DNA from: UBA2287 sp037442025
GTDB lineage: Bacteria > Bacteroidota > Bacteroidia > Bacteroidales > Tenuifilaceae
NCBI GenBank assembly: GCA_037442025.1
Contig: JBBIRB010000010.1
Coordinates: 4,673 to 68,672, forward strand
DNA: 64,000 nt
Reading direction: 5' to 3'
The notes beneath the pieces are model-generated. The model had not been told where the DNA came from and did not search any database. It saw only the letters and a list, made by a program, of their open reading frames with translations. Position numbers and translations under genes: made by a program. Shown one piece after another: positions 8,006-17,509 of the stretch. Every line of letters starts with the position of its first letter. Position 1 is the stretch's first letter.

Positions 8006-8725
8006 TTGAATTTAATAGTCGATATTGGAAATACCCAAACCAAGGTTGCCGTTTTTAAAGGTACAACCCTGGAGCATTATGCACGAACAAACCAGCTTAC
8101 CCAATCCGATTTGGATTCCCTTCTGAATAGTTTCACAATAAAAAGAGCCATCGTTTCGTGCGTTGGAAAAATGCCTTTTAATATTTCGGAATATTTACAC
8201 CCGAAAATAAATATAATAGAGCTCAATTCGGGAACCCCTATACCCATTGCTAATAGCTACGAGTCGAAAAGTACCCTTGGTGCCGATAGGTTGGCTGCTG
8301 CGGTGGGTGCGTATAGCCTATTCCCTGGCCAAAATGTGCTTGCCATAGGTTGTGGAACAGCCATTACTTACGACTTTGTTACCCAAAAGGCCGAATACAT
8401 AGGTGGAGCCATTTCACCGGGCATGTCAATCCGATTCAGGGCTTTAAATAGTTATACAGCAAACCTACCTCTTATAGAATTTGATGAAAACTTCCCCATA
8501 CTGGGCCAAACCACCCACCAGAGCGTTGTTTCTGGGGTTCAAAATGGAGTTGTATTTGAAATTGAAGGATTCATATCCGCATTGCAAAATAAATTTTCTG
8601 ATTTCGAGGTGATTCTAACAGGCGGTGATGCAAATTTTTTTGTAGGGAAATTAAAAAGTTCCATCTTTGTAAACCCAAATTTGGTGCTTATCGGATTAAA
8701 TAGCATACTTAACTATAATGAATAG
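8006..8725 (+). CDS. coaX: Type III pantothenate kinase
   Basis: A 239-residue enzyme that phosphorylates pantothenate in the first step of coenzyme A synthesis. The phosphate loop DIGNTQTK is at residues 6-13, the STLGADR pantothenate-binding motif near 92, and GCGTAITYDFV near 117, all typical of CoaX. The start is a TTG at 8006. No ATG or GTG is available, and DIGNT must stay close to the N terminus, so TTG is the only sensible start. It follows mfd by 16 bp and overlaps the next gene by 8 bp, so it is inside an operon. Confidence 0.95.
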   Translation: MNLIVDIGNTQTKVAVFKGTTLEHYARTNQLTQSDLDSLLNSFTIKRAIVSCVGKMPFNISEYLHPKINIIELNSGTPIPIANSYESKSTLGADRLAAAVGAYSLFPGQNVLAIGCGTAITYDFVTQKAEYIGGAISPGMSIRFRALNSYTANLPLIEFDENFPILGQTTHQSVVSGVQNGVVFEIEGFISALQNKFSDFEVILTGGDANFFVGKLKSSIFVNPNLVLIGLNSILNYNE

Positions 8726-9992
8726 AATTTTAACACTTACCGCGCTCTTTTCACTGTTTCTTGCGCATTCGTCATTTTCTCAGGGCATTAACACTTACTC
8801 GCCATACTCACGTTATGGCCTGGGCGATTTAAGAGAAAGAGCAAATACTCAAAATAGAGCTATGGGTGGTATAGCCCAGGGGGTATATAACCCTTACGCA
8901 ATTAATAACCTCAATCCGGCAACTTATGTTGCACAGGATTCAATGTCGTTCATACTCGATTTTGGATTGGAAGCATCTGGTACCTATTACAATTTGGGCA
9001 ACCAGTCGTTGTATAACCCAACAGCCAACTTTCACCACATTGCCGTTCAGTTTCCGCTTACAAAATGGTGGGGTGCAAGCTTGGGCATTCAACCCTATAG
9101 CGATTTGGGTTATAAACTTCGCTTTGTTGAAACCAACCCATACCTTTTGGCGCATATTGGCGCCATTAAGTATTATCACTACGGTCAGGGAGGTTTATCG
9201 CAAGCATATATAGGTAATGCATTCAAAACCATAAAAAACTTATCAGTTGGATTCAACCTTTCATACTTTTTTGGTAGCCTCGATTACCATAGCGATGTGC
9301 TTTTTCCCTCAGGCTCTTCCTATAATAATGTTTACAGAGTAAACAGCGTTTCAATTCGAAGTTTAGCTTATAGTTTTGGTGCCCAGTACAAACTCGATTT
9401 GGGTGCCGAAAAAGAACATAGGCTTATTTTTGGTTTTACGCTCGATAACGAAACCTCATTAGCCGCCGAAAGGGTTTTGCATGCATCTACTTATAGCGGA
9501 ATGTACGATACCATTCAGTACGTTCATACAAAAAATAAATCGATTGACATGCCCAGTAACTACTCGGGTGGGTTTACGTTCACCTACAAAAAAAGACTGA
9601 CTGTTGGTGCCGACTATTCATATCAGGATTGGACCAATGCAAGGTTTTTTGAAAATACTGATTCGCTAACTGCCAGCAGTACCTTCCGTGTTGGACTTGA
9701 GTATACCCCAAACCCCAACGACCTAAAAAGTTACCTGAATCGAATCAGCTATAGGGTTGGTTTGTACAAAAGCCAAACTTACCTGAAAATAGGCGGTGAG
9801 AATATTGTGGATAATGGCATAACTTTTGGAATAGGATTACCGCTCCGCAGAACCAACACGTCGTTTAATATTTCAGGAGGATTTGGAACTAGGGGCGTTA
9901 ACAAAAACGGATTGATTAAAGAAAATTACGGATTTGTGGGAATTGGAATAACATTTTACGATGTATGGTTTGTTAAAAGAAAGTATAACTAG
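8718..9992 (+). CDS. Outer-membrane beta-barrel protein of the coaX-lptC locus
   Basis: A 424-residue exported protein with a signal peptide ending near SSFSQG (about residue 22). After it comes NTYSPYSRYGLGDLRERANT, a start seen in Bacteroidetes outer-membrane proteins encoded next to coaX. The rest shows alternating hydrophobic and polar strands with many aromatic residues and no cysteines, as expected of a barrel. Start ATG overlaps coaX by 8 bp. In Bacteroidetes genomes this gene commonly sits between coaX and a TPR gene ahead of lptC, which hints at a part in envelope assembly, but its biochemical role is unknown. Confidence 0.75.
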   Translation: MNRILTLTALFSLFLAHSSFSQGINTYSPYSRYGLGDLRERANTQNRAMGGIAQGVYNPYAINNLNPATYVAQDSMSFILDFGLEASGTYYNLGNQSLYNPTANFHHIAVQFPLTKWWGASLGIQPYSDLGYKLRFVETNPYLLAHIGAIKYYHYGQGGLSQAYIGNAFKTIKNLSVGFNLSYFFGSLDYHSDVLFPSGSSYNNVYRVNSVSIRSLAYSFGAQYKLDLGAEKEHRLIFGFTLDNETSLAAERVLHASTYSGMYDTIQYVHTKNKSIDMPSNYSGGFTFTYKKRLTVGADYSYQDWTNARFFENTDSLTASSTFRVGLEYTPNPNDLKSYLNRISYRVGLYKSQTYLKIGGENIVDNGITFGIGLPLRRTNTSFNISGGFGTRGVNKNGLIKENYGFVGIGITFYDVWFVKRKYN

Positions 9993-10022
9993 TAAAAAAA
10001 TTTAAATCAAATTTATTAAGCA

Positions 10023-11357
10023 ATGAAAACGATCTACAAACTCAGAATAGCACTGTACCTTTCTACTGCTATTTTCAGTTTTGAGGCTAGTGCCCAAGCC
10101 TATCTCTCGAACCCCAAGTATGGTCCCGACGAGAAAACCCGTACCGAGTGCGCCACCAACCTTTCGCTATATCGCGAGCAATACAACCAGCGAAATTTTA
10201 ACGATGCCAGAAAACCCTGGCAGCGGGTTTTGCAGGTTTGTCCAGCTGCTTCGCAAAATGCATACATTCATGGCATACAAATGCTAAAGTTCTGGATTGA
10301 GAACGAGAAGAACCCTACTCGTAAAAACCAACTCGAGGATTCGTTGATGATGGTTTACGATATGCGGATAGAGCATTTCAGTCAGAAAGGATTATTACTG
10401 GGGATGAAAGGAATGGACCTTTTTCAAATTGATCCCGAAAGGTACGTGGAAGCCTATCGATACCTTGCCGAGTCGATAAATATTGAGAAAACCAACTCAT
10501 CTACTTCGGCCATTTTCACCTACATGGTGCTCACCAAGGCCATGTACGATAATCGGAAAATTGAAGCTGATAAGGTAATTGAAACCTACTCGATGCTCTC
10601 AGATTACCTCGATGCCATGATTGCTGCCAAACCAGCCGACGATAAGTTGCCGCAGGCAAAAGATTCGGTAGACGAAATTTTTCGTGCTGCAGGCGTAGCC
10701 AATTGCGATAATTTGGTTCAAATTTTCGAGCCAAGAGTAAAGACGAACCCCAAGGATCTGGAGTTGGCAAAGAAGGTTCTATCGCTACTTACAGCAAGCA
10801 AATGCAATACCCTGCCTTTGTATCGAATGGTTGGAGCTACAGTGTTCGATTCTGAACCTGCTCCCCAGTTGGCCTACGAATTAGCTAGAATATTTTTAAA
10901 TAACCGGGAGTTCAGAAATGCAGAAAGGTATTATCAGGAGGCTATTAAACTTCAAGCCGACTCACTTCGCAAATCGATATACCTTTTTGAGTATGCTAAC
11001 CTAACCTGGAGGGAGCTTAACAACCCCCAGCAAGCCCGATCTCTGGCGCTTCAAGCATTGAACTTCAATCCTGCTCTGGGACACGCATTTATGCTCATTG
11101 GTAACCTTTATGCATCGGAGAAGAACTGTGTCAAAGATGATTTTGAAAAGAGAACTGTATTTTGGGCTGCAGTTGATAAGTTCATTAGAGCCAAACAGGT
11201 TGATCCAAGTCTTGCAGCCGATTGCGACAAGTTAATTGAACTCTATTCAGGTTATTTCCCCGAGCAAAAAGACATTTTCTTTCAGGATTTAAACCCAGGG
11301 GCTTCATATACTGTTGGATGCTGGATTAACGAAAAAACTACTATACGAGCACGCTAA
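10023..11357 (+). CDS. Exported TPR-repeat protein of the coaX-lptC locus
   Basis: A 444-residue protein with a signal peptide (MKTIYKLRIALYLSTAIFSF, cleavage near EASAQA). The body is helical with TPR-like units. The clearest are near the C terminus: FRNAERYYQEAIKLQADSLR and QQARSLALQALNFNPALGHA. It probably faces the periplasm and binds protein partners. It follows the barrel gene by 30 bp and overlaps the ATG of the lptC frame by 44 bp. Role unknown; linkage to lptC suggests envelope biogenesis. Confidence 0.75.
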   Translation: MKTIYKLRIALYLSTAIFSFEASAQAYLSNPKYGPDEKTRTECATNLSLYREQYNQRNFNDARKPWQRVLQVCPAASQNAYIHGIQMLKFWIENEKNPTRKNQLEDSLMMVYDMRIEHFSQKGLLLGMKGMDLFQIDPERYVEAYRYLAESINIEKTNSSTSAIFTYMVLTKAMYDNRKIEADKVIETYSMLSDYLDAMIAAKPADDKLPQAKDSVDEIFRAAGVANCDNLVQIFEPRVKTNPKDLELAKKVLSLLTASKCNTLPLYRMVGATVFDSEPAPQLAYELARIFLNNREFRNAERYYQEAIKLQADSLRKSIYLFEYANLTWRELNNPQQARSLALQALNFNPALGHAFMLIGNLYASEKNCVKDDFEKRTVFWAAVDKFIRAKQVDPSLAADCDKLIELYSGYFPEQKDIFFQDLNPGASYTVGCWINEKTTIRAR

Positions 11358-11946
11358 TAAATTTTTTGAATTGATTTATTTTCAATCAAAATACAACCGA
11401 CTCTTATATTTCATAGTCCCTGCTTTAGCAGGGACTATGCTGCTTTTATCGTGTAAGTCCGACCTGGAAAGCATAAAAACCCTCGACGATACCGAAAGTA
11501 CACCTGGTATGGTTGCGGTTAAAAGCGAGGTTATATACACTGAGAATGGTGTTCCGGTTGCAAAGGTTATAGCTCCAGTAACCAAGCATTTCCAATTTGC
11601 CAAGGAACCTTACACTGAGTTTCCCGAAGGAATTTCGGTTTATACTTTTACCGATGGCAAAGTTGTTGAATCGTACCTAACCGCTAAATACGCTCTGTAT
11701 TACGACAAAAAGAAACTGTGGGATGTGCGTTACAACGTGGTAGCCATGAATCGTAAGGGTGAAATACTAAACACCGAGCAGTTGTATTGGGATGAACAAA
11801 AGAAACTAATTTATTCCGAAGCTTCGGTAAAAATAACTACAGCCGAAGGAGTTCTTTTTGGTGAAGGCTTCACAGCCGATGAGCAGCTGGAGGATATTGA
11901 AATTAAAAATTCGTCGGGTATTATTTATCTCAATGAGCAAAATTAA
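11314..11946 (+). CDS. lptC: LPS export protein LptC family, lipoprotein-like
   Basis: A 210-residue protein from ATG 11314. It carries a hydrophobic N-terminal segment ending in a lipobox-like LLLSC near residue 47. After the segment come repeats typical of the LptC/OstA beta-jellyroll: GMVAVKSEVIYTENGVPVAK, then FPEGISVYTFTDGK, LWDVRYNVVAMNRKGEILNT and VLFGEGFTADEQLEDIEI. LptC is the bitopic periplasmic part of the LptBFG-C-A lipopolysaccharide transporter. A TTG at 11371 would give a more usual signal peptide (MIYFQSKYNRLLYFIVPALA) and avoid the 44-bp overlap, so the true start may be there. A 13-bp perfect palindrome lies inside the signal-segment codons. Confidence 0.8.
   Translation: MDAGLTKKLLYEHANKFFELIYFQSKYNRLLYFIVPALAGTMLLLSCKSDLESIKTLDDTESTPGMVAVKSEVIYTENGVPVAKVIAPVTKHFQFAKEPYTEFPEGISVYTFTDGKVVESYLTAKYALYYDKKKLWDVRYNVVAMNRKGEILNTEQLYWDEQKKLIYSEASVKITTAEGVLFGEGFTADEQLEDIEIKNSSGIIYLNEQN
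11412..11439. repeat. 13-bp perfect palindrome inside the lptC signal-peptide codons
   Basis: CATAGTCCCTGCT (11412-11424) and AGCAGGGACTATG (11427-11439) are exact reverse complements with only TT between them. The sequence encodes part of FIVPALAGTML. It could fold as a stable RNA hairpin near the possible TTG start, or be a REP-like palindrome that inserted into a tolerant region. Confidence 0.6.
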
Positions 11947-11981
11947 CTGTAAATTGCAAATTCATTGTAATAATTGATATT

Positions 11982-12155
11982 ATGAATGCATCGAAAATAA
12001 TGGAGTATATTTGGCTTGTACTTGTGGTTGTATGTATGGTTTTAGGCGTTTTATCAACCATTGACAAGGGAATTGAAAATAGTTATCCTTTTTTTATTCT
12101 CTCAATACTCGCAATTGCCATGTTTTACCTTAGGCGAAAACGCAACCAGGCTTAA
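11982..12155 (+). CDS. Small two-helix membrane protein
   Basis: ATG 11982 to TAA 12153-12155 encodes 57 residues. Two hydrophobic helices are evident, IWLVLVVVCMVLGVLS (about residues 10-25) and YPFFILSILAIAMFYL (about 35-50), followed by a basic end (RRKRNQA) that would stay in the cytoplasm. It fills most of the gap between lptC and the CorC-like gene, with 35 and 15 bp spacers. Good membrane topology and operon position support it. Function unknown. Confidence 0.65.
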   Translation: MNASKIMEYIWLVLVVVCMVLGVLSTIDKGIENSYPFFILSILAIAMFYLRRKRNQA

Positions 12156-12170
12156 GGCAATTAAAAGGTC

Positions 12171-13436
12171 ATGGACTCAGCAAGTACTTTTGTAATTCTA
12201 GTTTCAATTCTTTTCTCTGCTCTCTTTTCGGGCATGGAGATCGCTTTTATGTCGGCAAATAAATTGCGATTGGAGCTCGAAAGAAAGCGCGGAACTTTTA
12301 GTTCACACATTATAAGCATTTTTACATCTAACCCGGGCCAATACATTGCCACCATGTTGGTTGGTAATAATATCGCCCTGGTGGTTTATGGAATAACTAC
12401 AGCAAGTATTCTCGAACCAATTATTTCGGGATATATTTCTAACGACATTGGCATTCTAGCAATTCAAACAGTTTTGTCAACTTCAGTAATTTTAATAACC
12501 GCCGAATTTTTACCCAAATCCATTTTCAGAATGCATCCCAATGCATTTCTGAATTTTTTTAGCATGCCCATGCTCCTTTTTTATGTTACTTTCTATCCTT
12601 TCAGCAAAGCAGGGTCGTGGGTTTCTGTAAAAATTATTCGACTATTTGTTAAGCACGAAGGTCAGTTATTCTCTAGAAAGCAATTTTTTGGCCGGGTCGA
12701 TTTAGACGACCTGGTTGAAAGCGCTAGCACCGCCAAAGAAGCCAACAATCAAGCGGGAAGTGAAATTCGGATATTTCAGAATGCGCTCGATTTCAATCAG
12801 GTAAGGGTTCGCGATTGTATGATCCCACGTACCGACATTGAAGCTATTGAGGTAAATAGTTCCATCCAAGAACTGCGTGAGCAGTTTATAGTTACTAACT
12901 ATTCGAGGCTACCGGTATACCAGGGAAATATCGACAATGTAATTGGTTATGTAAACAGTAAAGATCTATTCCGTAAGCCCCAAAGTATTAAGTCGAAATT
13001 GATGCGGATTGAATTTGTCCCCGAAACCATGCAGGCTCATAAACTGCTAACCCTTTTTATTAGGGAACATAGAAGCATGGCAATTGTAGTTGATGAGTTT
13101 GGAGGCACAGCAGGGCTTGTTACTATTGAGGATATTATTGAGGAAATTTTTGGGGAAATCGACGACGAGCACGATCAGTCGGAGTTTATAGAAAAGCATT
13201 TGGGTGGAGGTGAGTATATTTTTTCTGCCCGCCTTGAAGTTGACTACTTAAACGACAAGTATAATTTGACCATCCCACACTCGGAGGAATACGAAACGCT
13301 GGCAGGTTTTATACTTACAAACCACCAGAGCATTCCAACACCAAATACCGTTATACATATAAAAAACTTTAGGGTAAAGGTGATTAAAGTTGTGGGTAAC
13401 CGAATTGAACTGATACACCTCAGTACTACCAGCTAA
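12171..13436 (+). CDS. CNNM/CorC-family (HlyC-like) membrane protein with CBS domains
   Basis: A 421-residue protein. The N-terminal DUF21/CNNM membrane domain (about 1-190) has several hydrophobic helices and the signature ALFSGMEIAFMSANKLRLEL. A CBS pair follows at about 205-330 (VRDCMIPRTDIEAIEVNSS; VVDEFGGTAGLVTIEDIIEE), and a C-terminal CorC_HlyC domain at about 345-420. Members take part in magnesium or cobalt efflux or tolerance; older annotations call them hemolysins. The gene neighbours lptC and a PpiD-like gene, the usual order in Bacteroidetes. Family is firm; the transported ion is not. Confidence 0.88.
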   Translation: MDSASTFVILVSILFSALFSGMEIAFMSANKLRLELERKRGTFSSHIISIFTSNPGQYIATMLVGNNIALVVYGITTASILEPIISGYISNDIGILAIQTVLSTSVILITAEFLPKSIFRMHPNAFLNFFSMPMLLFYVTFYPFSKAGSWVSVKIIRLFVKHEGQLFSRKQFFGRVDLDDLVESASTAKEANNQAGSEIRIFQNALDFNQVRVRDCMIPRTDIEAIEVNSSIQELREQFIVTNYSRLPVYQGNIDNVIGYVNSKDLFRKPQSIKSKLMRIEFVPETMQAHKLLTLFIREHRSMAIVVDEFGGTAGLVTIEDIIEEIFGEIDDEHDQSEFIEKHLGGGEYIFSARLEVDYLNDKYNLTIPHSEEYETLAGFILTNHQSIPTPNTVIHIKNFRVKVIKVVGNRIELIHLSTTS

Positions 13437-13555
13437 TCGTAAGATTGTTCAATTTATTTTCTAAAAAAAAATCGCATGGCACTTAGTGTCAATGGAAATT
13501 GCTATATTCGTAGCTTCAAAAAAAAAGAAAACCCAATATTAAAATTAATACGTAA

Positions 13556-15664
13556 ATGGCTACATTAGAAAGACTTAGGAATCGTTCCGGTATTTTAATA
13601 ACGGTAGTTATTGGCTTAGCCCTTTTTGCTTTTATTCTGCAAGATTTCATTGGGGGTGGAGGGGCAAGCGATGGTTCCGACATTGAGATTGCCAAAATAG
13701 GTGGTAAATCCGTTTCATACCAGTTTTATCAATCCAAAATGGATCACCTTATTAACCTCAATAAAGCACTAACCGGACAGGGTTCAGTAGATGAACAAAC
13801 TGCTGAACAGATTAAGGAGGAGGTTTGGACTGATATTGTTCGCGAACAGATACTTGGAAAAGGAATTGAAGATTTGGGAATCGTTATTTCGTCCGATGAA
13901 CTGTTCGACATGGTACAGGGAGTTAACATTCACCCTTTCATTCGCCAGCAATTTGGAAATAGGCAAACTGGAGAATTCGACAGAAACTTCATGATTCAGT
14001 TTCTGAAAAATAAAGATAACGACCCATCGGGATTGCAAAATTCATATTGGCTCTATATGGAAGACCTTATTCAGAAGGATCGTATTGGTGCCAAGTACAA
14101 CAATTTGGTGAAGAAAGGAATGTTTGTTACATCCCTTCAGGCTAAGCGTTCAGCTGCCGACAGAAGCCGCAAAGTAGATTTCGATTTTATTATGAAACGT
14201 TATACTACTATTGAGGATTCAACGATTGTTGTAACCGAAAAGGAACTAAAAGCATACTACGAGAAACTTAAAAATGAGTACGAGCAGAAAGCGTCGCGCG
14301 ATATTGAGTACGTGCTTTTCCCAATAGATCCTTCTACCGACGATTATCAGTTAGCAGAAAAGTGGATTAAAGAAATTGCTCCAGATTTTGCTGCTGCAAC
14401 CGATGCTGGCCAATTTGCCAATTTGAACTCAGATATTCCGTTCAATTCAAAATACCTAAACCAATCGGAAATTTCAAACCCCGAATTGGCCAAATGGGCT
14501 TTCAATGCAAAGGTTGGCGAAATGTTTGGCCCCGCTTTCGATGGCGATTCGTATCTTCTATCTCGCATTACCGAAATTGTAACACTTTCAGATTCTGTTA
14601 AGGCGCGCCATATTCTTTTAGCAACTAATGGGCAACCCGCCGACTCGAGCATTAAATTGAAGAACAAGGCAGATAGCATAATGAGGGTTTTGAAACGAGG
14701 CGAAAGTTTTGCCCGTTTGGCCAGCCGGTTTTCCGATGACCCCGGATCAGCCAGTAAAGGAGGCGATCTGGGTTGGTTTGGTGAGGGTATTATGGTGAAA
14801 CCTTTCAACGATGCTTGCTTTAACGGCAAGAAGGGCGATATTACTTTAGTAGAAAGCCAATTCGGATTTCATATCATTGAAATTCTTGACAAAAGCAAGC
14901 CTTCGAAGAAAGTTCAACTTGCCAATTTAGAGCGTAAGGTTATTCCAAGTACCCGTACATATCAGCAAGTTTTTGCCCAAGCAAGTGAGTTTGCAGGCAT
15001 GAATAATACTTTCGAAAAGTTTAACGAAGCATTGCAAGCAAACCGTAAGCTGGTTAAACGCTCTGCCCCAAACTTAAAACCTAGCGACCGAAAGATTGCC
15101 GGTTTAGAGAATCCGATTGAAATGATAAGGTGGGCATATAATGCTAAGAAACATCAGGTTTCTTCTGCCTTCGAAATTGGACAAAACTTTGTTGTGGCCG
15201 TTTTAACAGAGGTACGTGAGGATGGTTTTGCGCCTCTGGCCCAAATTGAGAATGATATTAAAGCCAAATTGATTCGCGATAAGAAAGCAGAAATGCTAAT
15301 AGCCGAAATGAATGGCAAATTGGCTCCAGATAAAAACCTTGAGGTTGTTGGACAGGAACTGGGAGTTACCGTTCAGAACGCTTCGAGGGTGTCGTTTGCT
15401 ACCTTCTCATTACCTGCTGCAGGTTTCGAGCCTGTTGTTATTGCCAGTTCGCTGCAAGCCAAGGAAGGAAAATTGAGCGGCCCAATTAAAGGTAACTCGG
15501 GGGTGTTTGCGCTTATTGTTACATCAACCAACATTGAAGAGGTTGACGAAATTGGCGAGAAAAACCGAATAATTGGAGGCTACGTTTCGCGCGCCACCTA
15601 CGAACCCTTTGAGGCACTTAAGAAAAGGGCCAAGATAGTTGACAAAAGGGCTAAATATTTTTAG
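13556..15664 (+). CDS. PpiD/SurA-like periplasmic peptidyl-prolyl isomerase
   Basis: A 702-residue protein. A single N-terminal anchor (SGILITVVIGLALFAFILQD, about residues 10-30) is followed by a SurA_N-type helical chaperone region. A parvulin rotamase domain lies around residues 345-450, with VKARHILLATN, FARLASRFSDDPGS, KGGDLGWFGEG and SQFGFHIIEI. A second helical region completes it. PpiD-type proteins are inner-membrane-anchored chaperones that help outer-membrane proteins fold. Length fits the Bacteroidetes PpiD-like form. A strong terminator follows, ending the unit that began at mfd. Confidence 0.9.
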   Translation: MATLERLRNRSGILITVVIGLALFAFILQDFIGGGGASDGSDIEIAKIGGKSVSYQFYQSKMDHLINLNKALTGQGSVDEQTAEQIKEEVWTDIVREQILGKGIEDLGIVISSDELFDMVQGVNIHPFIRQQFGNRQTGEFDRNFMIQFLKNKDNDPSGLQNSYWLYMEDLIQKDRIGAKYNNLVKKGMFVTSLQAKRSAADRSRKVDFDFIMKRYTTIEDSTIVVTEKELKAYYEKLKNEYEQKASRDIEYVLFPIDPSTDDYQLAEKWIKEIAPDFAAATDAGQFANLNSDIPFNSKYLNQSEISNPELAKWAFNAKVGEMFGPAFDGDSYLLSRITEIVTLSDSVKARHILLATNGQPADSSIKLKNKADSIMRVLKRGESFARLASRFSDDPGSASKGGDLGWFGEGIMVKPFNDACFNGKKGDITLVESQFGFHIIEILDKSKPSKKVQLANLERKVIPSTRTYQQVFAQASEFAGMNNTFEKFNEALQANRKLVKRSAPNLKPSDRKIAGLENPIEMIRWAYNAKKHQVSSAFEIGQNFVVAVLTEVREDGFAPLAQIENDIKAKLIRDKKAEMLIAEMNGKLAPDKNLEVVGQELGVTVQNASRVSFATFSLPAAGFEPVVIASSLQAKEGKLSGPIKGNSGVFALIVTSTNIEEVDEIGEKNRIIGGYVSRATYEPFEALKKRAKIVDKRAKYF

Positions 15665-15686
15665 CATAACAGATTGACATAATTCA

Positions 15687-15717
15687 AAGAGGGGCTCAAA
15701 AGCCCCTCTTTTTTTTA
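15687..15717 (+). terminator. Rho-independent terminator after the PpiD-like gene
   Basis: AAGAGGGGCT (15687-15696) and AGCCCCTCTT (15701-15710) form a perfect 10-bp stem with a CAAA loop and a following T run. Confidence 0.9.
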
Positions 15718-15860
15718 AAGATTTAACCAATAATTTGATTCGTTTTTAATGGGTTAAAAATACAATATCCCAAAATTTGATTTTACATTTAAACCCATTA
15801 ATTTTATAGGTTTAGCATATTAAACTGATTATAACTGTAAATATATAAATCAGGATAGCC

Positions 15861-17504
15861 ATGAAAGTCCTACGCTTAATAACGGTTGCCCTTGCGAGTT
15901 TTATACTTGCATCGTGCTACGACTTCTCGATGTATGAGGAGTTAAAGGTTGAGCCAGTAACCCAAACCTGGGTTTTCCCTGTGCTTAAATCGACAATTAC
16001 CTTTAAAGAACTGGTTGAGCGAAGCGAAGCCAATACACTGGTCGATGTGATACCCGGCACAACCCTTTTTTACATGTCGTTTCGCGACACCATTGACTTT
16101 GTTCAGGCATCGAGCATGTACTCCATGTCGCCAGCAACTTTTAATCAATCCATTGGCGTTCCTGGTGGGTTACCACCTGTATTTCCTGCCGGAGCCCAAG
16201 TTGCACATTCGCAAACATTCAGCCAGAGTTTCGAGGCAATTCCAGGGGTAGAGCTCAAACGCATCGATTTTGCAACTGGTACGGTTCGGATTAGGATTCA
16301 AAATAATTTTCAGCACACCATTTCTGGCCAGTTGACTGTTAACTCCCTTGAGAACGCAAGTGGGAATCCCCTAATTATCCCTTTTAACCTGACGGGCGGC
16401 AGTTCCATTACCGATAATTACTTCTTAAACGATCTGTTCCTCAATCTTTATGTGCCAATCAGTACCTACAACTCTTTCCGTTTTGGGGCAGGTTTTACGG
16501 TTACTTCTTCGGGAAATCCTATCACATCGGGGGATGTTGGAATTCAAATTGAGTTTATAAATCCCGATTTCGAATTGTTCTCTGGTAAACTGAATGCAAC
16601 GGTCAATACTGGTTTGCAAAATTATGTGATTGCAGTATTTAACTCAACCCTTTTAGCCACACAGCATTTTGCCGAGCCATCTATTACATACAATATCCGG
16701 AATAGTTTTGGGGTGCCAGTTTCCTTTGCATTCAGCCAATTTGAGGTGAAAAATAATGCTGGAACTACAATGCCATTGGTAAACGAGGGCTCCCTATCGG
16801 CTAGCGATTTAAATTTGTCGGGACCAAATATTCTTAATTATATAGGACAGGTAACGCAACCCTATGCCAATACCCCGTTTCTATTGAACCGATTGAACTC
16901 TAATATTGAGAACATTTTCGATATAGCACCCAACCGCATGGCATATCAGTGTGCTATTACTCTGGGGGATAATACCAACAATCACGATTACTTCGTTCGG
17001 AAGAATAGTAATATAACTTTCTTTTCCGATATCACATTACCGCTTAATGGTTGGGCTACAACCCACTTGCTTTCGGATACCTTAGATAATATTGAGTTAC
17101 CCAGCATCGATTCTTTGGGTTATATCGATTCAATAGAATATAAGGTAACGCTAAAGTTCAAGTTTCAGAACGAGTTGCCCATGAATATGGAGTTTCAGGT
17201 GAATTTTCTCGATGAAACAAACCAGCTAGTAGAGGCCCTATTCCCCGACGGTGAGCAGCAAATGGTACAGGCAGCTCCAGTTGGAACCAACGGAGAGAGT
17301 AACGGAAGCAATTCGAAATATACGCTGGTTGTGCTCGATAGGGAAAGGTACAACCGCATACGCCAATCGAAACGTATGATTCTGTATTATCGAATGAGCA
17401 CCGGAGGCACTTCGCAGCAATCCGTGAAGGTTCTTTCTACCAACAAGGTAACTGTGCAGGTGAGTGCCATTGTAAAAGCCACTATTAATCCTCAAAATTT
17501 ATAG
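15861..17504 (+). CDS. Large lipoprotein, unknown function
   Basis: A 547-residue protein with a lipoprotein signal (MKVLRLITVALASFILASCY, lipobox ILASC, Cys19). The mature part is beta-rich, Asn/Thr/Ser-heavy and lacks cysteines, like Bacteroidetes surface or outer-membrane lipoproteins. No catalytic motif was recognised. It is followed after 5 bp by a DUF5723-like gene and then an OmpA-family gene, so the three are likely one transcript that builds an outer-membrane complex. That complex is an inference. Confidence 0.7.
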   Translation: MKVLRLITVALASFILASCYDFSMYEELKVEPVTQTWVFPVLKSTITFKELVERSEANTLVDVIPGTTLFYMSFRDTIDFVQASSMYSMSPATFNQSIGVPGGLPPVFPAGAQVAHSQTFSQSFEAIPGVELKRIDFATGTVRIRIQNNFQHTISGQLTVNSLENASGNPLIIPFNLTGGSSITDNYFLNDLFLNLYVPISTYNSFRFGAGFTVTSSGNPITSGDVGIQIEFINPDFELFSGKLNATVNTGLQNYVIAVFNSTLLATQHFAEPSITYNIRNSFGVPVSFAFSQFEVKNNAGTTMPLVNEGSLSASDLNLSGPNILNYIGQVTQPYANTPFLLNRLNSNIENIFDIAPNRMAYQCAITLGDNTNNHDYFVRKNSNITFFSDITLPLNGWATTHLLSDTLDNIELPSIDSLGYIDSIEYKVTLKFKFQNELPMNMEFQVNFLDETNQLVEALFPDGEQQMVQAAPVGTNGESNGSNSKYTLVVLDRERYNRIRQSKRMILYYRMSTGGTSQQSVKVLSTNKVTVQVSAIVKATINPQNL

Positions 17505-17509
17505 TAGCC

